Below are positions 25,825 through 36,600 of a DNA stretch of 64,000 bases, in pieces (position 1 is the stretch's first letter; the number at the start of each line of letters is the position of its first letter). A program made the translations under genes and the position numbers. Origin of the DNA: Chaunax sp. Z400 (Eukaryota > Chordata > Actinopteri > Lophiiformes > Chaunacidae). The notes under the pieces were generated by a model. That model did not search any database and was not told where the DNA came from. It saw only the letters and a program-made list of their open reading frames with translations. The stretch spans positions 4,144,908-4,208,907 of the forward strand of contig CM075192.1 of NCBI GenBank assembly GCA_037577475.1, in the 5' to 3' direction.

Positions 25825-26990
25825 GATGATTTAGGATGATGCTAGAGCTTTGGAAGAAGACTTGCAGCAGAGTAATCCTCCAATGGGGGTGTCATCAAGT
25901 GAAAACAGGACAGGGACTCTGGATGTGTGGTCCCAGACGTCGGACATGTTCTGCTGCCCAGTTACATCTTTACTTCTGCAGAATAAACTGATCGATGAAC
26001 TCGTTCTGCTCTGCCTCCACTTTGGACAAGGACTCATACTCAATACGATATCTGAGACACGGAAACAGAACAGAATAGTAAATGTGACCAAATCAATGCA
26101 ATAAAACTAAATATCACTCCAATGCTTGCATGAAGTGTTACTTCAAAATGTCTTGTATAGTAGAAGCCATGATAGAGTCAACGCCTGCTAAGACTAACTG
26201 CATTTTTAACATAGATACTGGCCACTCAAAAAGTCACCAGATGATGTCATCATATTAGCTACATTTAAATAATGATTGATTCAAGGAGCAGTTCATTAAA
26301 GATGAAAATTCAGGCATTTTCTGCTCAACCCCAGTCAATGGAAAGTCAGGTTAAGTTTCTTAGTCCACAGGACATTTCTGGAGTCATTCATGTTTGTTTG
26401 TGGTTGTTTTTCTACATTTTAAAACACGTGTGTGGAGTGAACTCTGGGACTGCAGTCTTTCACTCACACATATGTAAAAGCAAATGTAGCTTTGTTTGCT
26501 CCATTTAATACGTCTATTGAAAACTGGTCTGTCTTTACAGTGCAGGTACTCAGTGACAAATGTTTCCTTGTAACTCACGATTTGCTGTATTTTGTTAGGT
26601 TGAACTGAGCTGTTTAATTTTTATTCTATGATTATTATTGGTCAGACGTGACATTAACTGGCATTTCTTCATTTGAAAATGTCAAAGCCACAACAAAAAC
26701 GTTCTAGAATGATTCAGTCTTTCCAAATAGTGAAAATTAGCCTATTTTCTCATATCGTAATACATAAAGCAGAAAACCAAAATATCACAATGTCAGTGTT
26801 TTCCAGTATTTCATCGTTTACCTCTCCAGTTGCATCTTCCTCTCTGCAATGAGCGCCTGAAGCTGCTGCTGTTGAGCCTCTCTTTGCTTTGCCACCGACT
26901 TCAACAGGTTTCTGGCTCCAATTGCCTGGAGGAGAAGAAGACAGGATCATTATTACTGTAATAATGTGATGCTCTCATGATCAAACAGGA
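25825..26990 (-). repeat. inverted duplication, arm B, near-identical 3' part
   Basis: Partner of 18,319-19,484 in inverted orientation: same length, same exon offsets, no difference seen. The homology ends at aaatcatc on the 3' side, where arm A runs into its (GT)n tract while arm B continues into unrelated sequence. Confidence 0.95.
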
Positions 26991-27427
26991 ACACATACTA
27001 TACACTGTATGTCCAGCTAAAGGTGGTTTCAATGATAGTTCAACCACATACAGGTGTTTCACAGCTTTAGCATGGGAGGACTACAACATAGTAGTTCAAA
27101 TGCTCAGCTTACCCTCATCTTTTCTTTCTCTGTTTCTTTTGCCAATCCATCCACCTGCCCAATCAGAGCTCCCACTGTCTTCTGAAACTGGCAAATTTCT
27201 GCAAAGATAACACATATTAGTACCTCCTGTGGGACCTGCTGATGTTGGAAGGACACAGCAGCCACTGCTTAATGGACTTGACAAACTATTCAGTGCTTAC
27301 TATCCACGAATTCTTTACACTCCTGCTCGAGCTCTGCGGTCTTCTGGCTGACATCAGGCTCCAGCACTCGCAGCTTGTTGACCTCATCAAAATAAAAACC
27401 TGCCTCTGCTAATGAGTCTTTATCCTT
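25970..27427 (-). pseudogene. ift20: ift20 copy 2: start codon changed to AAG, otherwise open
   Basis: Exons in sense order: 27301-27427, 27113-27198, 26822-26925 and 25970-26051. They have the same sizes (127, 86, 104, 82) and splice phases as copy 1, and the frame is open to TAA at 25972-25970. At the start position copy 1 has GACCATGG and copy 2 has GACCAAGG (27,427-27,425), so the ATG is gone. With the likely 5' exon ending at 28,098, an in-frame TAA lies shortly upstream with no ATG between. The next in-frame ATG is the last-but-one codon of the second exon, about residue 70. Amino-acid differences from copy 1 are confined to these first two coding exons (e.g. TSELKEE to TAELEQE). By position, head-to-head with tnfaip1, this is the ancestral locus. 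It may be a recent pseudogene, use a start I cannot see, or reflect a sequence error. Confidence 0.75.
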
Positions 27428-27479
27428 GGTCACTGGGCCTGTCATAAAGGAGACATACAGGATACAGGTCACAAACAAT
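27002..27479 (-). repeat. inverted duplication, arm B, diverged 5' part
   Basis: Partner of 15,831-16,278, with scattered substitutions, a 28-base longer first shared intron and a 3-base indel. Separated from the near-identical part by only 11 bases, whereas arm A has about 2.04 kb at the same place. Confidence 0.9.
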
Positions 27480-28097
27480 TCAAATATAGTTTGGTCTCAT
27501 AGATAGGAGACAACAGTTATTTTAGAGACATATTTCACATATACTGTCAGAAATATATTTTACATGACTTCACACTGAAATCAACCATCTTTGTCGCTTG
27601 ATAGCTTCATGCTGACTGGTGGCTCACTATCAGACTAACACAGTGATGATATCTTTTTTGCTGACAGTATGTCTGTATCTCCAGTCAACTGGCTGCCAGT
27701 CACATTAACATACAATGCTAAAGAAACATTTTATGAACTATGACCTTCAGTCAGTCCATCATATGGAAAGGCGAGCCTCGTTTTGGTTGCATATTTGTTT
27801 ATGATAATGTAGTTATACACAATGCTATATCTCTGACTTAACAGCTAAAGATTTTTTTTTCAAACAGTTTCTGGTTATTAATGCCAGCTTAAAAGACATC
27901 ATAGGCTTAAATTAACGACTTAACGGGAACTTGTATTACGAATGAAGTTGAAAAGTTGAAACAGTATCAAACAGCTAAAAAGATTTGCATACGGTTTAAT
28001 TTCGGTGGGTTTGAGGTGAATAATCCCGTATTCATCTCTTTCTTGCGACTTTTATGGTAGGTTCACCAACAATTTTGACAATTCAACTGTCTGTTAC

Positions 28098-28175
28098 CTG
28101 ATCGAAAATGTGTCGGAATTTATAAGCCAGAGAATTGCCTTTGAAGTGTCATTTGCTTCGATCACGCAGAACCGC
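28098..28175 (-). other. likely 5' non-coding exon of ift20 copy 2
   Basis: Minus-strand sense ends ...TTTTCGATCAG|GTAACAG, a good donor. It would splice to the conserved CTTTATGACAG acceptor at about 27,439. The exon lies directly downstream of CCAAT and E-box motifs. It contains no ATG in frame with the ift20 reading frame after an in-frame TAA. Confidence 0.5.
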
Positions 28176-28215
28176 CTTATTGGTCACATGACCCAGTCAT
28201 AGTAGTCACATGATT
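28176..28215 (-). promoter_or_regulatory. ift20 copy 2 promoter: CCAAT box and two M-box E-boxes
   Basis: On the minus strand a CCAAT box (ATTGG at 28,179-28,183) stands next to TCATGTGA at 28,191-28,184. A second TCATGTGA lies at 28,213-28,206. TCATGTGA is the M-box form of the E-box recognised by MITF/TFE-type factors. The placement just upstream of the candidate first exon supports a real promoter; factor binding is inferred. Confidence 0.45.
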
Positions 28216-28284
28216 AATTTGTGTCCTTGTGACATTCCAACACAGCCCTTCTACAGACAGCTTGTACCAAAATCAGCTGCAGTT

Positions 28285-28450
28285 CACCTAGAGCTCGCGA
28301 AGGAGTCCTAAGTGAATGGGGGAGTGAATAGAGCTAAATGGCTAAAATAATTATTTCCACTTACTTCTAGACAAAAATGGCCAAATTTTATTTTATTTTG
28401 TGCAAATATAGTACTGATTATAAATCAGAAGTGACATTAAAACATACTTA
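28285..28450. repeat. dispersed repeat (copy 2 of the 63.6 kb family)
   Basis: cctagagctcgcgaaggagt, then gtgaatagagctaaatggct, acttctagacaaaaatggcc and gcaaatatagtactgattat, are repeated in the same order at 63,567-63,735. The last block is also at 1-55. Family unknown; about 165 bp. Confidence 0.8.
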
Positions 28451-29430
28451 ATGCCATAGGGCCGTAAGGTTAATCAGAATTCAATCTGAGGGCAAAAACA
28501 AAATTAAGTGGCCATCAATGTGGAAAGGCATCACGTGGCCATCCCCCCCCCCCATCCCCTAGAACCCTGTCTTTGATGTTTTGATCATTGGGGTTGGAAA
28601 ATCAAAGCCAGATCAACCCAACCTTGCAAGGCAGGGTGATTGTACTATTGGAACACTAGCTAAAGTCTGGAGGAGAGGGGCAGCGACTTGGCCAATCCTG
28701 CTGACCTGCCAACTGGAGAGTGTTGAGGTTTTAAGGTCAAAACACTCGTTGAAGGTTGGTTGCCTCCTGATGACCTCCTCTCTGGGCCAAGCAACCAAAT
28801 TTGGCAGTGCCCATTTTGTTCTCTCTGCCTCAGCAACACAGTCAGTCACCATGTCCAGAAGTGCTGTTACTGATATGGCCCTTTCAAAGCAATATCAATC
28901 ATGCTTCCTACCTGATTTGTTCCCCCTCACCTCTCAAAAACTATCTTTCCTAGCTACTTCCTCATGGCTTAAGCTTCTCTTGGACCTGGTCCTTATGACT
29001 TCCATCTCTTTCTCTCTCTGTAGACAGTCTGCTAAGTCTTCTGATGACTTCCGCACTGATTATACTTAAGTCTTTTGTACAATTTCTCCCACTGCACCTC
29101 TCATTTCCACATTTACCACATATCCCTAACTCATGTCTAAACACAAGCGAGCTGCGTCCAAATGTCCAACAATGTCTGCATTGAATAGGTTTGGGAACAA
29201 TGGTTTGACTTGGCAGCTGATATGATCAGAGAAAACTTTGGTGGTAATTCTGAGTCAACATAAGTTCCATTTGCCTAATACATGGTGTTCAGGGATCAAA
29301 AAGTCAATTCTCTACAGACCATTACAAAAGATAGAAACACAACCTCAACATAGCAAACAAAAAAACAAAAAGGAGAGAGAAAAAATAGAATGCAGATAAG
29401 ACAGTTTTCAAAAAAAGTAAATGATAGAAT
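28451..29430. other. ift20-tnfaip1 spacer, part 1
   Basis: Includes a short poly-C run near 28,545. An open stretch of 162 codons at 28,581-29,069 has no family resemblance, splice context or repeat identity that I recognise. No gene is called. Confidence 0.4.
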
Positions 29431-29439
29431 AGTCCAGTA

Positions 29440-29780
29440 CAAAGTCTGAGGACATGAATGTACACATGCAGGTATGGGTGTTTGTGTTTGAGTTTCATGT
29501 AGTGGATGGCAGAAAAGAGTCTGACAGCTTATGGAAAGAAGCTGTTGCAGAACTTGTGGAGCTGATCCTGATGCTGCTGGCAGGAGAACACACAGACTGT
29601 GTGAGGGGTCTCTTACAAGAGCAGATTCTCTGCGTGCACAGCGCCTCTCAAAGATGTCCTTGATAGGGGGAGAAAGACACTGATGATCTCTTCTGCCATT
29701 TTCATGACTCACTGCATGCAGCGTCTTGCGGTCACAGGATTTGCAGTTCCCAAAACACATGGTTATTTCTTCATGATTGT
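29440..29780. repeat. dispersed repeat, probably retroposon-derived
   Basis: Contains ggtctcttacaagagcagat, then agatgtccttgataggggga and cagcgtcttgcggtcacagg, with ttgcagttcccaaaacacat. This order is common in abundant fish repeats with LINE-like tails. No intact protein is encoded. Confidence 0.5.
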
Positions 29781-29789
29781 TTTACCCTC

Positions 29790-30770
29790 AGCTTTTCTCA
29801 GTAATGTGATTATGGTCGCTGTTTGTGATTTGAGGATTTATTTGACAGTACCGTATATCTAAAACTGAATTTCATCTCCCACATCGGAAGGAAAACAAAT
29901 GCAGGAAACCATCAGACCCTTATTGTGCACTCTCTACAATAAATAGCGGTGCTTTTACTTTGAAATTAAATCTGTTATAGTATTCTTTATTGTTATGGAG
30001 ACAATATAATGACTGTATAAATCTGGATGATGTATTAAAGAATACTTCTTTTTCAAGTTAATTTATTCCTGCACACATTATGATTTTGACCTTGCCTGTC
30101 TTTGTTAATTAATTTATTGTCATGTGTGTCTCTGGGCCTGTTGAGGCCAGTTTTAGATGGGAAATAAATTGAACTCTAAGATACTAAATTTAAATCATTT
30201 GAGAGGACACTTATTAAAGTAAATTTTAAGAGATACTTCGTCGTAAATTATTAGATTATGAGTGAAAGAAGCTCTATTTTCAAATCAATGACATCGGTTG
30301 ATTGTTTGACTTGAGATTATCTAATTTTGTTTTAATATAATTTTTTTATAACCCTTCCTTATTGTTCTTAGGTTTTAGTCCAGAGCCAGGAACACCATCC
30401 AGATAACTCAGGAAATCTTCCTGGAACAGACCTATGTCTTGACCACATGTAACAAACTAAATTATGGCTTTACAGCTTTATTCCAATTATATGGTCCTAC
30501 ACTAAGCAGGAACCAGAAGGCTCCATTAAGCCAACAGACTGAGGCTGTATATTGGCAGAAGAAAAGGAGTAATAGAATGTCTACTTCTGGAGGGTTCCCA
30601 AACTAATTCCTCAGGAAAACCAAATTTCACTTACTGTATAAAGATACAAAAATAGCAAATGTGTTTCACGATAATTCATAATTTATGTCAAAGTCCAATT
30701 GATGAAGTGAAAAAGGATTGTATCCTACATGAATGTGCCCTACATAATCTCACATGCAGGGTATGGAAAA
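29790..30770. other. ift20-tnfaip1 spacer, part 2
   Basis: AT-rich, no exon, RNA gene or known repeat recognised. Confidence 0.4.
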
Positions 30771-30774
30771 TAGT

Positions 30775-31942
30775 AGTAACTGCATAATTTAAAAAGCCAA
30801 TATTTTCCTTTCACTAGCTCTAATCTACTGAAACAAACAAACATGTGATTCACTGAATAGACTTTTTTAAGTACCCACAACCAAAACATGTTAAATCATG
30901 AATAACCATCATTTAGTCATAACATAGAAATAACAGTCATTGGTGCATTTCAGAGTAAACCATGATGTTGGTGAGATTTTTTTCTGCATGATTGAAAAGA
31001 CCTGGTCAAGGTGATAATTTACCGGGTCTAATTAATGTCCTACTGAAACAACTGATGATGTCACGGCTTCCACAAAACTTATGTGACCAGGCAGTTGTGA
31101 TGCTGATGATGATGATGGTCTGAACTCTGCAGACACATGTAGCACAGATGTTACAGATGTTATGGCTCATTGCACAGTGGAGGCAGATCACATTTAGTGA
31201 CAAGTCCGATTTAACTTGTACACAGCTGATGGTCGTAGTTGTTTGTATCGTCGCCGTGGGGAACGCTATCCTGCAGCATACATCCAGGAAGTGGACCGTT
31301 TTGGTGGTGGTGTCATGATGTGGGGAGCCATTGCTAATGGATGACGGTCAGACCTTGTCCAGATCCACGGTACACTGACAGCTATCCGTTACCGAGATAC
31401 GGTCCTAGGTCCACATGTCATTCCCAGGATACAGCAATCAGGCATCACATTCATAATGCCAGACCACATGTGGCTCATGTCTGTCAGGAGTAGCCTACCT
31501 GGACCAGAACAATGTTGCTGTCTTTCCTTGACCAGCATATTAACCAGATCTCAACCCAATAGAGCATCTGTGGGACGTTCAGGATCACCAGGTGAGAGAG
31601 AGAGATCCTGCTCCAGCAACACATGAACAACTTGTCACAGCTCTGCAGAAAGAATGACATCATCCTACAAGTCCAGAATAACATCTTATCCATTCAGGAG
31701 GTGTAAAGTAGTGATAAATGCTGGAGGTAGAAACGCACGGTAGTGACTATTGTTGTTCTCTGTCTCACCATCCACACTTTCTGACTTGTAAACACTAAGA
31801 CAAAAACCACTAATCTGCACAAAAATGATTTTTCTGTATGGCTAAAGGGTGAATAAAGATGTGTGAACCATAATTTATCTTTGATATTTAATATGAACAG
31901 GATGGCATGACCAAAAAAAAGCATTTCTTCTGTTGCTCAGTA
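30775..31942 (+). mobile_element. second Tc1-like element copy
   Basis: Co-linear with 16,655-17,796 over almost its full length. It keeps the right terminal repeat (ctgttgctcagtata), but the left terminal repeat is eroded. Transposase remnants read slightly better here (KSDLTCTQL, RRRGERYPAAYIQEVDRFGG, MMWGAIANG) but stops remain. It is inserted between ift20 copy 2 and tnfaip1 and so widens what is a close head-to-head pair in mammals. Confidence 0.85.
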
Positions 31943-32039
31943 TATTTAGCAGGCTCTCTTCATAGACTCGCTATGCGTGATCCTGACTGTGGAGGGCAGT
32001 GCTGAGCCTCACAGCATACAACCTGTGGAAATCCATTTC

Positions 32040-32188
32040 GAAGAAGAAGAAGGAAGCGGAGCGAGTTACAAGTTTACCTACGTACTTTACTTGGAAAAAA
32101 ATCTTTGATAGACTTGTTTGCTGTCTCACGGCGATAAAGGCGAGGTGAATTAGGCATACCGTGTGGGATTAAGGTGTCCGACAACACG
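32040..32188 (+). other. tnfaip1: probable tnfaip1 5' UTR exon 1 and promoter edge
   Basis: A CpG-containing patch (gaagcggagcgagttac, cacggcgataaaggcgaggt) ends at ACACG|GTGAGTTCG, a strong donor at 32,188/32,189. The next supported acceptor in this sense is CCTGTCCAG at 33,324, leading into the start exon. The transcription start is not fixed. Confidence 0.5.
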
Positions 32189-33324
32189 GTGAGTTCGGTG
32201 AGTAGCTAAACGCCAGATTTGTAAAGTAATGCCCGGTTATGTGTTGTGACCTGCTGGGTGTAACTAAGCTAGGGACTCTCCACTAATCTGCAACTGCTCG
32301 TTCGACTCAGGGTCTGAAACATATCCCAGCTTTAACAATCGTGGAATGTTATGTCACTTTTGCTTAGCTAGTAGAGCATATACGTCTGGAGAACTCAATT
32401 TCAAATTTCAAGACATTTCAACTTGTAAGATAGGCTAGTAAATTATATGTGGATGTCACGCATTCGTAGTGAAAGTTTGACCACCCTGTCAAATATTAGC
32501 TAACATTAGAACAACACACACACGCAGGAAGCAGCGGTAACGCTAACAGAGAATGACGTAAAGCGATTATATCATTAATGCTACATATGTACAACTGAAG
32601 AGAAAGATTTTACAAATCCTACTATGGCGACACCATGACCCGCCCCGCCCTGCTCTGCCTCTGATAGGCTTACCCTGATCTCCCCCTAACAAATCATTAC
32701 CCCTCATAACTAAATGTAACCAACACAATCAATCAATGCAACAAGTACTAGCCAATCAGAGTCAAAGTAGGGTGGGACATGCCTTCACCGTAGTAGGATT
32801 CAAAATTCAGTGAGCAGGAACCTCGAGCCAGCGGCAAACTACCAGCTCGCTCTTGGCTGATTAATAGTTTAGCTAGGTTAATCAATTAGTTAACTGAGAC
32901 AGGTATTAATTTACCAAGTAACGCCGACTTTACTCATTAAAGCTAATTTGTTAAGTTGTCGTAAACTTGTCTGGTCATTTTTCTGCGGATATTTGTTGAA
33001 ATGAAGGGTGCAGTTCTATAGTCAAACAAAAAGCTACTCAAATAACTTCTAACCCGCTAGCAGCTAGCCATTCGAAGATAAAAGCCTCATATGCTAGCGT
33101 CGTCATTCATCAGATAATAAACTTGTTTAAGTATATAATGCGGTGCACAAAGCACAGAACAGATTTCTGTTCAACTGAGGTTGCCTTGTTTTAAGGGAGG
33201 CTTTACCAAACTGTAGTTGATATTATATATCAGCTGTTAATTTGAAGAGCATGTATTTCGTCATACTCTGTCCTTTTAGTCATTGACATGTGTTCCCTCC
33301 CTGCTCCTCTTGTTTCCTGTCCAG

Positions 33325-33632
33325 GCACATTCCATTTAATGGGAAGGAGAACGGCGGAAAAGATAACAGTAGAGTAGGTGGCTTCCACCTTGTTTTGTAA
33401 TATTCACCTTCAACCACTGGGCATCCTGCTTTACGAGTTAAACTGTGCTGATCAACATTGACCTTCTCTGTGGAGCTCCACAGAGAATCTTCAGCTCCAT
33501 TTCAAAGCTCAATGTTTTGCCAGGAATGATCTTGAGCAGTGAGAGGCTGTGGCGGCCTCATCAGTAGCTGTCACCACGGCGGGGGATCTTCGGACCTCCA
33601 TCTGCACGGTGGTCATCTACCTCCAGAAGGAC
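33325..33632 (+). other. tnfaip1: tnfaip1 5' UTR in exon 2
   Basis: Follows the acceptor TTTCCTGTCCAG|GCACATTCC. It contains an inverted pair around 33,472-33,490 (tggagctcca, ctctgtgga/tccacagag) and runs into the coding start. An upstream in-frame ATG exists at 33,549, but MSGD at 33,633 matches the mammalian start. Confidence 0.6.
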
Positions 33633-36600
33633 ATGTCCGGGGACAGCTGCCTACCCCGACGTCAGACGCAGTCTGACTGCACCTCCCTAACCCCTCCTCT
33701 GGCCTGTCCTGTGACTAAGACCTGCAGCTATCGAGGAGCAGTGGGCCTGGGCAACAAGTATGTCAGACTTAATGTCGGTGGTAACCTGTTCTACACCACA
33801 CTGCAAGTGCTCAACAGGCAGAACTCCATGCTGAAAGCCATGTTCAGCGGAAAGAAAGAAGTGTTCACTGATAAAGAAGGTAAACCATCTCTGAACTGCA
33901 AGCACAAGCTGCCAGTCTCCATGAGCCATGACTATAATACCCTGTGGGCAGTTATCCTTCTAATATGTGAAACGAGCGAACGGTTTGCCCAAAGATGAAA
34001 CTTATTATCTACTTTGGCAATAAAAAGTTGGGTTAAGTTTTTTAAACCTCAAAACATTTCTAGACCTTCAAAACGACGTTGGAATGTTCTCCGAAGCAAC
34101 TGAACAGGAAGAGTTTTACAATGTAAAAAAGATTATACAACTGAAACCATCTGCATACAGCTTGTACAGAATAAGTCTCCAGGTACTCTGTGATCCCACA
34201 GAGATGTTGAAGGATGAACCTTTTAAAGATGAAATCTTCAGTGTAGCTTCTCAGCTCAAAGCGTCAGCATGCACCCTGTGTGAGGTGCGTGCATGAGTTC
34301 AACCTGTGTGTCAAAGCAATGCTAAGCTAATGCTTTTAGCTTGGAGGCTACAGTGAAGATTTCATCTGAAAAAGGGAGTAAATGAATGTCTCATCTAGAT
34401 TTCTGTGCTTCTGAACACTTGGATTATGCTGTACAAGCTGTATGGAGTCATTTTATGTCTTCATTTGTTTAGAAGAATGCTACAACGCTGTTTGTGCTTT
34501 GAATTTCAGAAATATTTTGTTCACTACAGCAGATGAGACTGAATTTTTATTTTTGAGTGAAGTGTTCTTTTAATGTTCTCTTTAGTGCATCACCGCAGGT
34601 TTAAACTCAACATAACCTCTGACAGTCAAATGTTTCGTGTGTCATGACCGATGATATGTATACATCTACAAAACACATGATGTGTTTATTGGCAGTTTGA
34701 TCCAAAAAATGTCTCCTGCTCGCCTTTTGTAATCCACATTTCTTGCTGATTGTGAATAAAACATGTCTATCTAAGAGTGATCAAGCTAATTTTACTGAAA
34801 CGATGCCGGAAAGTCAAACATGATTACAGCTTTATTGTTTCTCAGGGACCTCAGGTTTGCTGTTTTTCTTCAAGCTCTTATTGCTACATTATTGTGCACC
34901 AGTAGCTTAGATATATACACATTCTCAAAACAGTCTTTTTCTTTCCGTTCAGGTTGGATCCTGATTGACCGCAGTGGCAAGCACTTTGGCTGCATCTTGT
35001 GCTACCTGCGGGACGGCACAGTCACCTTACCCAAAGGCCGTCAGGCTGTGCAGGAGCTGCTTGCTGAGGCAAAGTATTACCTTGTCCAGGGACTAGTGGA
35101 ACTTTGTCAAAACACCCTGCAGGTCAGTCACATCCACACTGACTGATGTTTGAAATATAGAGAAAAGAGGAGGTACAACGTTGCTTTCACACCTGACTCA
35201 TTGGGTCCGGATTTTCAGACTTCTCAGTTTGATCAAACCAAAATTACAGGTGTGAAACCTCTGGACCAAAACGCAGAGAAAGAAGGTGTCTCAGTCCAGA
35301 TCGAACTCAACCATAGTTCTGATCATTTTTATTCTGACATTTTTAACCTTTTGGACCGATTACATAAAGTTACGGCAGGTTAGTTAGTATTGTGACACAT
35401 CAGCACAACAACTGGATTTAAATGTTGAAATGAAGCAGCAGCCTGGATAGGCTGGGCTAGGCTACTAGTGATTGCTGTGAAGTTGCAACAGCCTTAACTG
35501 CTGTAGTGTTGACTTCTTTATACTCCTGCACAAAATAATGCATTGCATAAAAAATGCAGTAAGAAATCACTTGTGACAGCTTCTCTCTCGAAATACCAGG
35601 TAGACGACGACTCTTACTGGTCTCCACTGAAACACAGTTGTCAAGGCTTGTAGGATTGTGGCAATATACTGGTATTGGCAATAAGCCTTATTTGTAAAAA
35701 TGAAATATTGATCTGATGTTGATAATACACACGTGATAATATCGTGTAAACAACTCAGTGCCGATGTTAGTTTATCAGTGGATGTGGTTTCCTTTCCCTA
35801 TTCATTAAGTGTAACTATTTTTACCTCCGCTAAGGAGGTTTTGTTTTCAGCTGCATTTCATTGTTGGTTTGTCTGACTGTTAGCAGGACTACACTCAGAC
35901 TACTGGAGGGATTTTCATGAAACTTGGTGGGAGGCTTGGACATATGACAGGCAAGAACCCCTTAAAATTTAAAGTGGATATGAATAAAGGGGCAGATTGT
36001 TAGGTCATGTTAATAATAGGGCTGCACAATACATAGTTTCAGCATCACAATGTGTGCATGTGCAATCGTCTCATCACAGGCCAAACAATGTAAGGTAGAA
36101 CAAATGAACTTTGTGATGCCACATCCTTTTGGATTGATTCAAAAGGTAAACTGATGGGTCTCATGTTCCTTGCCCGACGAACAAGAGAAGTCTGTCTCAT
36201 AGAGCATAAGTTACTCTGATGTAAAGGTCCTTGGGTACTCAGTTTGTTTTTAGTGAGGGACATTCAGGCTCTGCATGCACAGTGTTGTTTGTTCAGTGGA
36301 GGAGAGAGATGCTGGCTATTCCCTCACATTTTAAAGTGTGACTCTGTGTCAGGAGGAGGAATAATCTGGTCAATGTGTCCGTCTCTCATTTGGAGTTTCT
36401 CCAGAGTAGCCAGTGTGGCGGATCTGTGGAGGAGAATTTTTCATTTCTTTCTTTCTTCCTGTCATGAACTGGATTGGAACTGAACTGTTGGGTTGTGGAC
36501 TTGTATTATTTTGGTTTGTTTGGTTTGGCTGAGGTATTTCATTTTTATTTTATAACTATTATTTGTCAGAAGTGACTCTGACTGGCAGCCCTTCTTCATT

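Noticed and set aside
28581..29069. 162-codon open frame
   Set aside because: No family likeness, no splice context and uneven composition; could be a repeat fragment, not supported as a gene.
29296..29760. 154-codon minus-strand open frame
   Set aside because: Overlaps a dispersed retroposon-type repeat and shows no protein family features.
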